Assembly: GCA_020633775.1 (NCBI GenBank)
Contig: JACKDA010000002.1
Span: 124,001-188,000 of the forward strand
Length of the DNA stretch: 64,000 nt
Direction of reading: 5' to 3'
From: Gemmatimonadales bacterium
GTDB lineage: Bacteria; Gemmatimonadota; Gemmatimonadetes; Gemmatimonadales; GWC2-71-9
This document shows positions 1-8,445 of this stretch, in pieces. The notes under the pieces were generated by a model. The model made no database searches. It was given only the letters and a program-made list of their open reading frames with translations, and was not told where the DNA came from. The number at the start of each line of letters is the position of its first letter. The first letter of the stretch is position 1. The translations under genes were made by a program, and so were the position numbers.

Positions 1-2160
1 ACGAATCCCGGCCACGGTCGGTGCCACCGCGATGTCCGGCTGCAGGCCGCGCCGCTGGAGCTGGGAACCGTCCGGCCACGTGACGCCCTGCCCCGTGAAG
101 CCGATCGTGTAGCCGCCGGGGAGTGAGACGCTGGTGATCTCGCCGTTGGCGCCGGACGTTGGCCCCCCGACGAAGAGCGTGCCGTTCGCCGCGCGCAGCC
201 AGAGACCGGTGTGCTCCGCCTGGCTCTGGCTCCGTTCGTCCATCAGCATCATCGTGCGTCCGCGGTAGCGTCGCGCCACATCGGTCTCCGGCGTCACCTG
301 CTGCACGAACGCGAGCGACCCCGGCTCCGGACTCGGCAGCCCCGGCGCGGGCGTGAGGAAGCGCGCCACCACCGCGACCCGCCCGGCGAGTCGGGGCGCG
401 ATCTGCCAGACCGTCCCGTTCGGGTAGCCGCGCATGTCGAAGACGATCGCCTCGGCGTTCGCGAAGCGACGGAACACCGAATCGACCTGCGCGAACTCGA
501 GGCGATCGAGGTCGGCATACCCGATCCCCGGAGCGACCTCGCGGATGACCTCGCTGTCGCGCTCGCGATGGTAGAGCGTCGTGTAGTCCTCGTGCCGTCG
601 CGGCAGCACCACCGGGCGTGATGCCCCCGACGCCCCCTGCAGGACGATGCGCACCGAGTCGCCAACCGGTCCGGCCAGCAGCGAGAGCCCCACCTTGTCG
701 TCGAGCCCCCACGGGGTCGACGCCGAGATCAGGGCACGCAGGTCGGCGATGCGGCCGGCGACCGGCTGGCCATCGACCCGCAGGACTTCGTCGCCGACCT
801 GCACGCCCACCGCCGCCTCCGGGGCGAAGATCCGGGTCACGATCGGGCGCCCCTCGATCAGGCGGACCTGGATCGCCGGCATCCCCGATGGCAGCAGGGT
901 GCTCGTGTACGCCCCGCCGGCGACGTAGGCGTGGCCGTCGTGCAGGCGGATCGCCGCATCCGCCACGGCGCGGGCATAGGCGAGCGAATCGTCCGCCGCT
1001 GCGAAGCGGCGCAGCAGCGTGTCGCGCGTCACCGCCCACGGGGTCTCGAGCAGGTCGAGGTAGGGAGAGTAGCGGTCGATCACGTGCCAGAACTTGAGCG
1101 CCGCGAAGAGGCGGGTCGCCTGATCGGGCAGCGCCCCGGTGCGCGGGTTGGTGAGCGCGACACGGGTCGCGGTCGCCGGCCCGACGGCGGCGGCGGCGGG
1201 CGCCGGACGGGCCCAGGCGAGGGCGCGCGCCACCGCGACACCGCGACCGGCCGCGGTCACGGTGTCGGCGACCACCTCACCCGAGCGGCCATCAGGGAGC
1301 ACGAGGTCGGCGACCCTGATGCGGGCGACACTGCCGTCCGGGAGCGGATGCTCCTGCACGACGGCGAAGGGTGCCGAGCCCTCGACGACGACGCGAGCCC
1401 GTCCGGCCTGCTGGAGCGCACCGAGCGCGGGGGGCACGACGCTGAACCGATTGAGGACGACCACGAGCTCGCGCGGCTGGGCACGCGGCAGCGGGGTGAG
1501 ACGCGGCGCGGCACCGGTCTCGAGGGCCATCCGGTACTGGCCCGAGCTGAACGCCCCGACGTTGTCGAAGCCGTACGCGACGCGTCGCCGCTCGGCGGCG
1601 CCGGTCACGGTCGTGTCGAGGACGCTGCGCAGCACCGGCTCGAGTGCCCCGTTCAGGATCGCGGTGCCGTAGCTCTCGGCGGGGGCCGCCCCCCGGAGGT
1701 CGAGCACCAGCCGATCGGCGCTGTCGCGGCTCGCCTGGGTGAATGCCGCCTGGCTTGCAGGGTCGAAGGTCGCCAGGGGATCACTCGCCTGCAGCACCCC
1801 GATCCGTCCCTCGCGGGCGAAGCGGGCGGGGGCACTCGTCACGGTGGCGTCGCCGATCGCGGCCGGTACAAGGCGGGTGGTGGCGGGATCGTCGAGGGTG
1901 GCCAGCAGGGTGCCGACGATGGCGGAGAACGCCGAGTCGCTGGGCGCGCGGAGCGTGGCATCGAGCGCGGCGACCGTGGCCGCGTCCCACGCGGTCGTCC
2001 CGCCGGTGAGCCACGGGTGGGCGAAGGTGACCTCCGCCCAGAGCTCGCCGAGGATCGTGATCCGCTGCCAGTGGGCAGCGTCCTGGGCCGCGAGCGACGC
2101 CGGCGCCACGGCGAGGCAGGTGGCGAGCACGATGCGGCGGAGCGGGCGGGCGATCGTCAT
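1..2160 (-). CDS. S41 family peptidase with PDZ-like domain (partial, C-terminus outside window)
   Basis: The frame opens at ATG 2160 and runs off the left edge, leaving about 720 residues. The N-terminus (MTIARPLRR, then a hydrophobic stretch ending near LAAQD) is a signal peptide, so the protein is exported. A PDZ-like segment lies near residues 430-480 (VGDEVLRVDGQPVAG). The S41 core follows, with a DMRGYPNG turn near residue 575 and the nucleophile region DERSQSQAEH, in which Ser646 is the likely catalytic serine. S41 peptidases (CtpA or tricorn type) cleave extracytoplasmic proteins; the substrate here is unknown. The long N-terminal domain before the PDZ is not recognised. It is divergent from the acetyltransferase gene, sharing a 200-bp intergenic region. 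Confidence 0.85.
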   Translation of the reverse strand, partial: MTIARPLRRIVLATCLAVAPASLAAQDAAHWQRITILGELWAEVTFAHPWLTGGTTAWDAATVAALDATLRAPSDSAFSAIVGTLLATLDDPATTRLVPAAIGDATVTSAPARFAREGRIGVLQASDPLATFDPASQAAFTQASRDSADRLVLDLRGAAPAESYGTAILNGALEPVLRSVLDTTVTGAAERRRVAYGFDNVGAFSSGQYRMALETGAAPRLTPLPRAQPRELVVVLNRFSVVPPALGALQQAGRARVVVEGSAPFAVVQEHPLPDGSVARIRVADLVLPDGRSGEVVADTVTAAGRGVAVARALAWARPAPAAAAVGPATATRVALTNPRTGALPDQATRLFAALKFWHVIDRYSPYLDLLETPWAVTRDTLLRRFAAADDSLAYARAVADAAIRLHDGHAYVAGGAYTSTLLPSGMPAIQVRLIEGRPIVTRIFAPEAAVGVQVGDEVLRVDGQPVAGRIADLRALISASTPWGLDDKVGLSLLAGPVGDSVRIVLQGASGASRPVVLPRRHEDYTTLYHRERDSEVIREVAPGIGYADLDRLEFAQVDSVFRRFANAEAIVFDMRGYPNGTVWQIAPRLAGRVAVVARFLTPAPGLPSPEPGSLAFVQQVTPETDVARRYRGRTMMLMDERSQSQAEHTGLWLRAANGTLFVGGPTSGANGEITSVSLPGGYTIGFTGQGVTWPDGSQLQRRGLQPDIAVAPTVAGIR

Positions 2161-2361
2161 GGGGAGTCCGGAGGGAGGAATGAGGGGCCAGCTTCGAGGG
2201 ACGGCTTGGTGCGAGAGAATGTTCCAGATTCTTGCCGAACCGGCTCTTTCGTGGCCTCACGATGCGACCGGTCGGCGGTATTGTTGCACCACGAGGCCGG
2301 GCTCATCCGGGAGATGCTCGACCTGGACCCCCGGTTGCGACCGTGACACCCGAGAGAGCCC

Positions 2362-2838
2362 ATGCCCATCCAGATCCACCGCGTCGGCCCCGACGAGATC
2401 GCCCTGATGGAGGCCGTCGCCACCACTTTCGGCGATGTCTTCGACGATCCGGAGACCTACAGCGGCCGGCGCCCGTCGGCGGCGTACCTGCGCCGCCTGC
2501 TCGCGGGCGACACGTTCATGGCGTTCGCCGCGCTCGATGGCGGCGACGTGGTCGGCGCGATCGCGGCGTACGAGCTGCCCAAGTTCGAGCAGGAGCGGAG
2601 CGAGCTCTACATCTACGACCTCGCGGTCCGGGCGACCCATCGCCGACAGGGCGTCGCGACGGCGCTGATCGACGCGGTCCGCGAGGAGGCCGCCCGGCGC
2701 GGCGCCTGGGTCGTCTACGTGCAGGCCGACACCGGCGTCGAGGATGCGCCGGCGATCGCGCTCTACACGAAGCTGGGCCGCCGCGAGGAGGTGCTGCACT
2801 TCGACATCCCGGTGCGGGGTGCGGCGGCGGAGGGGTAG
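2362..2838 (+). CDS. GNAT acetyltransferase, AAC(3)-I-like aminoglycoside 3-N-acetyltransferase
   Basis: This is a 158-residue single-domain GNAT protein. It carries blocks typical of the AAC(3)-I (gentamicin/fortimicin) subgroup: FDDPETYSG (27-35), [15 protein letters not shown] (75-89), the acetyl-CoA loop RRQGVA (94-99), [20 protein letters not shown] (120-139) and REEVLHFDI (141-149). The predicted reaction is transfer of acetyl from acetyl-CoA to the 3-amino group of 2-deoxystreptamine. The length matches the family. No integrase or transposase lies nearby, so this looks like a resident chromosomal homologue. Family membership is strong; actual resistance is inferred. Confidence 0.85.
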   Translation: MPIQIHRVGPDEIALMEAVATTFGDVFDDPETYSGRRPSAAYLRRLLAGDTFMAFAALDGGDVVGAIAAYELPKFEQERSELYIYDLAVRATHRRQGVATALIDAVREEAARRGAWVVYVQADTGVEDAPAIALYTKLGRREEVLHFDIPVRGAAAEG

Positions 2839-2901
2839 CAGGCCCTTCTCCATGGGCCTGTCGTGCCCGTATGGTTCTCCCCCACCCCCGATGAGGCCCC
2901 C

Positions 2902-3459
2902 ATGGGACAGCTCACCTTCTGCCTGAATGTCACCCTCGACGGCTGCGTCGATCACCGCGAGGGGATCGCCGACGACGAGACCCACGCCTTCTACACCCGG
3001 CTGATGGACGCGCACGGGGCGATGCTGTGGGGCCGCGTCACCTACGAGATGATGGAGGCGTACTGGCCGGCGGTCGCGCGCGGCGAGGTCGAGGCGCCGC
3101 CGGCGATCCGCGCCTGGGCGGCGGCGCTCGAGGCGAAGCCCAAGTACGTCGTCTCGTCGACCCGCACCGAGTTCCCGTGGACCAACAGCCATCATCTGGT
3201 GGGCGACCTCGCCACCGCCGTCCGGCGCTTGAAGGCGGAGACTCCCGCCGGCGTCCTCGTCGGCAGCGGCCAGCTCGCCACCGCACTCGACCGACTCGAC
3301 CTGATCGACGAGTACCGCTTCATGGTCCACCCGCGGATCGCCGGCCACGGCCCGACGCTGTATCAGGGCGGCCTCCCCGCCAGCCGCAGCCTCGAGCTGG
3401 TCGAGGCGATGCCGCTCCGGTGCGGCGCGGTCGCGATGCACTATCGGCGGGCGGCGTGA
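2902..3459 (+). CDS. Dihydrofolate reductase family protein (RibD C-terminal-like)
   Basis: The 185-residue product starts MGQLTFCLNVTLDG and shows the RibD_C/DHFR-like pattern: an N-terminal strand, GRVTYEMMEAYWP near residues 48-60, KYVVSSTRTEF, then GVLVGSGQLATALDRLDLIDEYRF and HPRIAGHGPTLY. Members are NADPH-binding reductases of mostly unknown substrate, distinct from true folA enzymes. An upstream in-frame ATG at 2863 would add 13 proline-rich residues unlike the family start, so 2902 was chosen. It lies 63 bp after the acetyltransferase on the same strand and may be cotranscribed. Confidence 0.85.
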   Translation: MGQLTFCLNVTLDGCVDHREGIADDETHAFYTRLMDAHGAMLWGRVTYEMMEAYWPAVARGEVEAPPAIRAWAAALEAKPKYVVSSTRTEFPWTNSHHLVGDLATAVRRLKAETPAGVLVGSGQLATALDRLDLIDEYRFMVHPRIAGHGPTLYQGGLPASRSLELVEAMPLRCGAVAMHYRRAA

Positions 3460-3467
3460 GGCGGCCG

Positions 3468-3956
3468 ATGCGATCGATCCTGCGCTGCCTGGTGGCGGTG
3501 TGCGCGATGACCACGGCGGGCTGTCAGGAGTCGCCCGTCTCGCCGGTGTTGCCCGTGTCGCCCTCGGAGGCGATGGAGCTGGAGCGCGCCGAGGCGAAGT
3601 GGGCGGCGAAGGGGTTCGAGAGCTACGCGATCGAGGTCCGGATCGCGTGCGGCGAGTGCCCGAGCTATGCGAGTCAGTCGGTCCGCGTCGAGGTCGTGGG
3701 CGGGGTCTTCAACCGCGCGGTCCTCGTGGCCACCGGCGAGGACATCACCGAGGACTACGGCGGCTATCGCACCCCCGTCGAATCGATGTTTGCGCGCATC
3801 CGCAACGCCAACAGCGACCCGAACCTGAGGGACCTGGTGGTCGAGTACGACGAGACGTTCGGGTACCCCTCCTCCGTCGCGTCCCACTACGACCCGTCGC
3901 TGGCGGATGCGGGGAGCGGGGTCCTGCTCCGGAACCTGGAGCCATTGGTTCGATGA
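3468..3956 (+). CDS. DUF6174-like secreted lipoprotein
   Basis: The product is 162 residues with a short hydrophobic N-terminus and a lipobox-like TTAGC placing the acylated Cys at residue 19, so it is a predicted lipoprotein. The body contains WAAKGFESYAIEVRIACGEC and a C-terminal VEYDETFGYPSSVASHYDP. This pattern (W-x-x-x-x-x-x-S/YxYxxxx...C, then YD...G.P..I..D) matches the small secreted DUF6174 family. Function is unknown. It begins 8 bp after the reductase gene, suggesting one transcript. Confidence 0.75.
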   Translation: MRSILRCLVAVCAMTTAGCQESPVSPVLPVSPSEAMELERAEAKWAAKGFESYAIEVRIACGECPSYASQSVRVEVVGGVFNRAVLVATGEDITEDYGGYRTPVESMFARIRNANSDPNLRDLVVEYDETFGYPSSVASHYDPSLADAGSGVLLRNLEPLVR

Positions 3957-4043
3957 TGTCGTTCCGCCCTCACCCGTGCGGACTTCGGGCAGGGCGGTAG
4001 CACGCGGAGCGGTGGTCTTTCAGCTCAGACGAAGGGAGGCGCG

Positions 4044-4328
4044 ATGGACATGCGGACGGTGAGCCTGGCAGCCCTGATCTACCTGGCAGCGTTTGCGGGA
4101 TACGCCTTCTGGAGTGCGCGCGGGCTCGTCGATCCGGATCACCGGCACTTCCGTCGGGCGATGGGACTGCAGGGTGTCGGCGGTTGCCTGTCCCAGTGCG
4201 GGTTGCTGCTCGAGCCGATCGCGTCTGGCGCCGGGCTCGTACTCGAAGTCGTGGGCGCCGTCGTGTTGTTGGTCGGGTTGATCCGGATGATTCGGGGGCG
4301 ACGGGTGGTGGTGGGGGATGGTGCCTGA
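4044..4328 (+). CDS. Small membrane protein, unknown
   Basis: The 94-residue protein is preceded by a good ribosome-binding site (GGGAGG, about 5 nt before ATG 4044). It has an N-terminal hydrophobic helix (residues 7-24) and a second long one near residues 56-82, with a basic tail (RMIRGRRVVV). The predicted topology is two transmembrane helices. No known family is recognised. Confidence 0.65.
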   Translation: MDMRTVSLAALIYLAAFAGYAFWSARGLVDPDHRHFRRAMGLQGVGGCLSQCGLLLEPIASGAGLVLEVVGAVVLLVGLIRMIRGRRVVVGDGA

Positions 4329-4501
4329 GTCTCACGGCATAGGCCGGTGCGGGTCGATCCCCTCCGGGGTGGGCGCAGTCGAAGCGTGCATGATCGCAGG
4401 TGCTGCGGGAGCGGCGGAGTGGACTGCGAGCAGAATGGGTTTCTGCTGGTCCACTACTCGCGAGTCACACACTCATCGGATCGCGAGAATCGGAGGTTGG
4501 G

Positions 4502-5017
4502 TTGAGCGCGGACGAAACGGAATTGCGATTCGAGCCCATCGACCTGGACTCGGCAGCCGAAACGGCCGTCGCCTTTCGCGCGGACTCGTTTGTTTGCAGT
4601 TTCGGATCAGCTGAGCGCTTCTACGAAGCCGACGGTAATGGACATGAACGCTACGTGTCCTGGCTACGGCAACTGATGCAGGCTGTTCCGGGTAGCTGTG
4701 TCCACGTGTGGAGTCGCGAGGTGGTGATCGGCCAGATCGAAATGAGCCGGTTCAAGCCCGAGCCGACGATCGGATATGTGAATCTGTATTACTTGGCGCC
4801 GGCCTACCGCAACCGGGGGCTGGGGCGTCGTCTTGACGAATACGCGACAGGATTTCTTGGCGGCATCGGGTTCCGAGCTGCTCGACTGAGTGTGAGTCCT
4901 CGCAACCAACAGGCGATGAAGTTCTATCTGAAGAACGGATGGCGTGATCTGGGTTCCCGACCAGGCCATGCGGAGGTTCACCTCATGGAGAAGAACCTTG
5001 CCGCAGTCGGGACCTGA
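4502..5017 (+). CDS. GNAT family N-acetyltransferase
   Basis: The predicted start is TTG 4502, because GGAGG at 4492-4496 sits 5 nt upstream; an open extension further upstream has no such site. The 171-residue protein has the GNAT core: VVIGQIEMSRF, YVNLYYLAPAYRNRGLGRRLDEYA (acetyl-CoA loop R-N-R-G-L-G), then RLSVSPRNQQAMKFYLKNGW. The substrate cannot be predicted. Its last six codons lie inside the first copy of an 89-bp direct repeat whose second copy is about 1.07 kb downstream. Confidence 0.8.
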   Translation: MSADETELRFEPIDLDSAAETAVAFRADSFVCSFGSAERFYEADGNGHERYVSWLRQLMQAVPGSCVHVWSREVVIGQIEMSRFKPEPTIGYVNLYYLAPAYRNRGLGRRLDEYATGFLGGIGFRAARLSVSPRNQQAMKFYLKNGWRDLGSRPGHAEVHLMEKNLAAVGT

Positions 5018-5087
5018 CGACTCGACTCACACCTTGTAGTATCACCCAGGCACCCACGGGTCTCGGCGGGCCCCGCCGCAGAAGCGC
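4999..5087 (+). repeat. 89-bp direct repeat, copy 1
   Basis: This copy starts in the 3' end of the acetyltransferase gene (TGCCGCAGTCGGGACCTGA) and aligns without gaps to 6068-6156, with 79 of 89 positions identical. Both copies contain a short hairpin near the 3' side (here GGGTCT-CGGC-GGGCCC). In the second copy the stem is GGGCCT/AGGCCC, so pairing is kept despite substitutions. The pair encloses two genes. Confidence 0.85.
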
Positions 5088-5132
5088 ACGCCGTTCGCTG
5101 GACACGGATCACGATTGCCGAGGGGGATTGTC

Positions 5133-5624
5133 ATGGCCGGCGTCATGCCAAAGCGAGTGACCGCCGAGATCGACGGAGACTTCGTGGTGTTCCTGATCGG
5201 CATGCGGATCAACCGGCCGTGGAAGATCCACAAGTGGTTGCCCGTCTTCCGTGCGATGTCCGCGATGATCCGTGAACTGCAAGCCCGCCCTGACTCCGGA
5301 TTTCTTGGTCACGTGATGAGCCCCGGCGTCATCGTCCAGTATTGGCGGTCCTTCGAGCACCTTGAGGCATATGCTCGCGATCCCGACCAGCTGCACTGGC
5401 CCGCGTGGGTCGACTTCAATCGACGAGTGGGCGGAAGCCGGGGTGACGTGGGGATCTGGCATGAGACCTACAAGGTTCGGTCCGGCGAGTATGAATGCGT
5501 CTACAGTGGGATGCCTCCGTTCGGGCTCGCGAAGGCAAGCTCAACGCTGGAGGCCGTCGGCGAGCTGGAGTCAGCCGCGGGCAGGATGGGCCAGTCAAGC
5601 TCCTCGGAGGGGGCCATCGAATAG
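5133..5624 (+). CDS. DUF4188 domain-containing protein
   Basis: The 163-residue product starts at ATG 5133, 7 nt after GAGGGG. It shows the DUF4188 (monooxygenase-like dimeric alpha-beta barrel) pattern: [19 protein letters not shown], then [45 protein letters not shown] and a [18 protein letters not shown] segment. Relatives are heme-degradation-like or antibiotic-monooxygenase-fold proteins of unproven function. It is one of two genes enclosed by the 89-bp direct repeats. Confidence 0.8.
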   Translation: MAGVMPKRVTAEIDGDFVVFLIGMRINRPWKIHKWLPVFRAMSAMIRELQARPDSGFLGHVMSPGVIVQYWRSFEHLEAYARDPDQLHWPAWVDFNRRVGGSRGDVGIWHETYKVRSGEYECVYSGMPPFGLAKASSTLEAVGELESAAGRMGQSSSSEGAIE

Positions 5625-5699
5625 GCGCTTCCTGCTGTCACGGTAGGCGGGTCGATCTGGCGAGGGTGTCCGGCTCGTGCCCCAGAAGCGCACCACGTC

Positions 5700-6059
5700 A
5701 TGCCACCTCGGAGCGATGCATTGTCCCAACGTCGGTGGTTTGTCCTGCTGACTGCCGGTCATTTCGTCTTGACCTTCGCCACGCTCCTGGGGAGTCTCGC
5801 CATCGTGATGGCGGCATTCGACGGCGAAGGGTCCGGCGTCGGTGGAGCGATGCTCCTCGCAGTCCACCGCGTCCTCAGTTTTCGTCTCGGGTCGCTCGGA
5901 GGCAACTGGCTCGCGAGCATCCAGCGCGGTGGCTTTCCCCTGGAGCAGGTGTTCTACCTGGCCAACAGCATGCTTTGGGCAGCAGTAGGAGTGTGGTCCT
6001 GGAGGCGAGTTCGTCGCCGGGCTGATGCGCACACGATTCGAGGTGAGCGAGCGGCATAG
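5700..6059 (+). CDS. Hypothetical membrane protein
   Basis: The 119-residue protein has predicted transmembrane helices near residues 14-38 (a long hydrophobic run after RRW) and 82-100, followed by a basic cytoplasmic tail (WRRVRRRADAH). No family is recognised. It lies between the DUF4188 gene and the second 89-bp repeat, so it belongs to the same repeat-bounded unit. Confidence 0.55.
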   Translation: MPPRSDALSQRRWFVLLTAGHFVLTFATLLGSLAIVMAAFDGEGSGVGGAMLLAVHRVLSFRLGSLGGNWLASIQRGGFPLEQVFYLANSMLWAAVGVWSWRRVRRRADAHTIRGERAA

Positions 6060-6067
6060 CCGGCACA

Positions 6068-6156
6068 TGCCGCAGTCGGGACCTGATGCCTCGACTCACA
6101 CTGTGTCGTATCACCCAGGCACCCGCGGGCCTCGGCAGGCCCCGCCACAGGAGCGC
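6068..6156 (+). repeat. 89-bp direct repeat, copy 2
   Basis: This copy begins with the same TGCCGCAGTCGGGACCTGA that forms the 3' end of the acetyltransferase gene at copy 1, but here no open gene runs into it. It therefore resembles a duplicated gene tail left after insertion or unequal recombination. The hairpin GGGCCT-CGGC-AGGCCC is perfectly paired. The next acetyltransferase starts about 100 bp downstream. Confidence 0.85.
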
Positions 6157-6258
6157 TGAGCACGGCGCCGCATGAATTACCCACCCCACCAGCCGCCTCC
6201 CCATCTCGTGACCACGGCGGGGGTGGGGATGCCACCCTCGGTCTCCCGGAGCGGACCC

Positions 6259-6798
6259 ATGCCCCCACCCGACGTCCTCGCACTCCACACCATCCGCCTG
6301 CGGCGCCCGCGGCTCGCCGATGCGGAAGCCATCCTGGAGTACGGCAGCGACCCCGAGGTCGCCCGGTACGCCGACTGGCCGATCCGATCCGACCTCACCG
6401 CGCTGCGCCCGCTGGTGCAGGACCGCGAGGTGCGATGGGATGCCGGGGCGGAGTACTACTGGGTCATCACCGAGCGCGACCGCGATCGGGCGATCGGCGG
6501 GATCTCCTGCCGCATCACCGGCGATGCGGCGGAGGTCGGCTTCCTGCTGCACCGGCGGTTCTGGGGGCGCGGCATCGCGACCGAGGCCTGCGCCGCGGTC
6601 GTGGCGTGGCTCTGGTCCGTGCCGACGCTGCGGCGCGTCTGGGCCACCTGCGACGCGGAGAACCTCGCCTCGGCGCGGGTCCTGGAGAAGGTGGGCCTGA
6701 GGCACGAGCGCACCCTGCCGCGGGCGACCGTTCGGCCGAACCTCTCGCCGGAGCCGCGGGACACCTTGGTGTATGCGCGGGAGCGGGGGGGCGAGTAG
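6259..6798 (+). CDS. GNAT family N-acetyltransferase (RimJ/RimL-like)
   Basis: The 179-residue protein starts at ATG 6259 after GGAGCGG. It has the RimJ/L-type layout: TIRLRRPRLADAEAILEYGSDPEVARYADWP, a central VITERDRDRAIGGISC, the acetyl-CoA loop RRFWGRGIATEAC and VWATCDAENLASARVLEKVGLRHE. These enzymes acetylate ribosomal-protein N-termini or small amines; which applies here is unknown. An upstream ATG at 6172 would add a proline-rich, family-foreign leader and was rejected. Confidence 0.85.
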   Translation: MPPPDVLALHTIRLRRPRLADAEAILEYGSDPEVARYADWPIRSDLTALRPLVQDREVRWDAGAEYYWVITERDRDRAIGGISCRITGDAAEVGFLLHRRFWGRGIATEACAAVVAWLWSVPTLRRVWATCDAENLASARVLEKVGLRHERTLPRATVRPNLSPEPRDTLVYARERGGE

Positions 6799-7230
6799 GG
6801 GAGTCCGTGACTGGCCGCGCCGGCTCGACCGGGTCTGCGTGGTGCTGGGAGCTGCCGGGAAGGGCGAGGCCGGGGTCGGGTCTCCGGGGCCGGTGTACGA
6901 GCCGCCCACTTCCCGGCTATCGGTCATGTGACGGGGCGATCGATCGTTCGTCCGGGACGACTCCACGACAGAATGCGGGTTTCCGAGCGCCGGGACTAGG
7001 AAGAGTCCTAGTGCGGGCTTCCGCCGGTTCAGTTGGGCGGTACCGTTGGGTGAGTCCGTCCGGCGTGGGGGGATCTTGCAGCCGGGGCCACCTGTCGGGT
7101 CGAGCGCGCGTTCGCTGGCAAGCGGTTGTCGCGCCATGAGCTGCTGCAGTCGACGCGACGTCGACAGCAGACGATCCAGTACTCGCGGAATAGGCTGCGA
7201 GCGGCTGGGGTTGTTGCGGGTCCAATACTT
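6799..7230. other. Intergenic region with inverted repeats, no supported gene
   Basis: No convincing coding frame is present on either strand. Visible structures are a perfect stem ACTAGGA/TCCTAGT with an AGAG loop (6995-7012) and a bulged stem CTGCTG-GTCGACG / CGTCGAC-AGCAG (7141-7170). The region ends at a GTTAGGC core-like site at 7231. It could represent the upstream side of a cassette recombination site, but no clear R'' partner (GCCTAAC) was found here. Confidence 0.5.
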
Positions 7231-7237
7231 GTTAGGC
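7231..7237 (+). other. GTTRRRY core site, left boundary of a putative gene cassette
   Basis: GTTAGGC matches the integron core consensus GTTRRRY (R' box). The matching R'' box GCCTAAC occurs at 8296, after a single gene whose start is only 30 bp from this site. One-gene units with these two boundaries are the normal layout of integron cassettes. Without a complete site to the left or an integrase, it stays a candidate. Confidence 0.45.
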
Positions 7238-7267
7238 GGACGCACATCTCCGCTTAGATTCTCAGGA

Positions 7268-8272
7268 ATGCTCCCACTTCTAGCAGCGCTCGCGGTCGCG
7301 ACCCCAGCCTCCTGCGGCACTCCCGACCATCAGCGGGACACCACACCCCACAACTACGTCTTCTTCGGCCGAGACCGCGAGCGTCTTGCGGACACTGCCT
7401 TTCTCGCCCACCCTACCGTTCGTGGTGCCCAAGTTAAGTACACCTGGCGCGAGCTCGAGCCCAGGCGCGACGGCTATGACTTCAGCGCCATTCAGGAAGA
7501 TCTGACCTTCCTCCGTCAGCATGGCAAACGACTATTCGTACAGTTACAGGACGTGTCGTTCAGCGAAGCGATGATCACCCCCGACTACCTGAATAGTGAC
7601 TCGATCTACCACGGGGGCGCCGCCGCGAAATACGAGGCAGACGCCACAGGGACCTCCCAGTTCGCCGGATGGGTCGCCCGCCGGTGGGACCCGGCCGTTC
7701 GCGAACGCTTCGCGCGGCTCTTGACCGCCCTCGCGCGCGAGTTCGACGGCTCAATTGAGGGAATCGTCCTGCCAGAGACCGCGATTGGATTTGAGGATCC
7801 TGCCCACCAGCCTGCTGGCTTCTCCGCGGAGGTGTATGCTGATGGTGTTCGCGAGACACTCACGGCAGCGCGCGGCGCTTTCCGACGCTCCTGCGTCATC
7901 ATCTACGCCAACTTCATGCCGGCTGGGCCATCGACCGATGATGGTCTCGGTTACCTCCGAGGCATCTATGCGCACGCGGCCGCGATCGGCGTCGGGGTCG
8001 GTGGGCCGGACATCCTGCCCTACCGTCCGTTCCAGCGTCTGAACAGTCTTCCTCTGATTGAGAAGCGGGCGCCTGGTGTGATCGCCGGCATGGCCGTTCA
8101 GGATGGGAACCTCGCCGACCGCGATCGGACATCGGGACACCAGATCACGGTCCCCGAGCTCTATGGATTCGCAATGACGCGCTTGCGGCTCAACTACATT
8201 TTCTGGGGCACCGAAGAGCCGTACTATACTGCCGACGTTCTGCCCTTCCTCCGTGCCCTCCCAGCTCAGTGA
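7268..8272 (+). CDS. Putative exported glycosidase-like (TIM-barrel) protein, cassette-borne
   Basis: The predicted protein is 334 residues with a short hydrophobic N-terminus. The body has a glycoside-hydrolase-like start: GAQVKYTWRELEPRRDGYDF followed by AIQEDLTFLRQHGKRLFVQLQDVSF, reminiscent of beta-strands 1 and 2 of GH clan A barrels. Later it has GIVLPETAIGFE and VIIYANFMPAG, with acidic residues at strand ends, and GVGGPDILPY. Substrate and activity are unknown and the GH assignment is by fold pattern only. The gene fills the interval between a GTTAGGC site and an attC-like site. A longer in-frame 5' extension crosses hairpins and was not accepted. Confidence 0.6.
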   Translation: MLPLLAALAVATPASCGTPDHQRDTTPHNYVFFGRDRERLADTAFLAHPTVRGAQVKYTWRELEPRRDGYDFSAIQEDLTFLRQHGKRLFVQLQDVSFSEAMITPDYLNSDSIYHGGAAAKYEADATGTSQFAGWVARRWDPAVRERFARLLTALAREFDGSIEGIVLPETAIGFEDPAHQPAGFSAEVYADGVRETLTAARGAFRRSCVIIYANFMPAGPSTDDGLGYLRGIYAHAAAIGVGVGGPDILPYRPFQRLNSLPLIEKRAPGVIAGMAVQDGNLADRDRTSGHQITVPELYGFAMTRLRLNYIFWGTEEPYYTADVLPFLRALPAQ

Positions 8273-8295
8273 GTCGGCTGGCAGATGTTGGCGGC

Positions 8296-8423
8296 GCCTA
8301 ACAACCGCATGCAGCTGTCAGGGCGCGGCCATCGAGTGGCGTAGGGGGCTGGCACCGCCTTCCGGCTTCCTCCATACTCAGCGTATCTCGCTGCGTCCCT
8401 GCAGCTGATGCGGGGCGTTTGGT
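8296..8423 (+). other. attC-like recombination site
   Basis: R'' GCCTAAC (8296-8302) is followed by the L'' arm CCGCATGCAGCTG (8305-8317). The opposite arm CAGCTGATGCGG (8402-8413) and an R' GTTTGGT (8417-8423) close the structure. The L arms pair as 12 bp with one extra G at 8311, matching the extrahelical base of integron attC sites, and short unpaired spacers separate R and L boxes. The long central part fits a variable terminal structure. R' departs from GTTRRRY at one position. The match is structural and was read by eye. Confidence 0.6.
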
Positions 8424-8445
8424 ACACTCTCGCAGGGAGGCTTGT

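Noticed and set aside
931..2346. Long open frame on the plus strand opposite the S41 peptidase
   Set aside because: Composition is Arg/Gly/His-rich with no domain, while the minus strand gives a coherent signal peptide, PDZ and S41 core. It is a shadow frame of a GC-rich gene.
4999..6156. attC sites of an integron in the 89-bp repeats
   Set aside because: Neither copy contains GTTRRRY or RYYYAAC core boxes, so they were treated as a separate direct repeat.
7046..7267. N-terminal extension of the cassette gene
   Set aside because: The in-frame extension is Arg/Ser-rich, crosses strong inverted repeats and would pass through the GTTAGGC boundary, whereas ATG 7268 starts directly at a plausible signal sequence.
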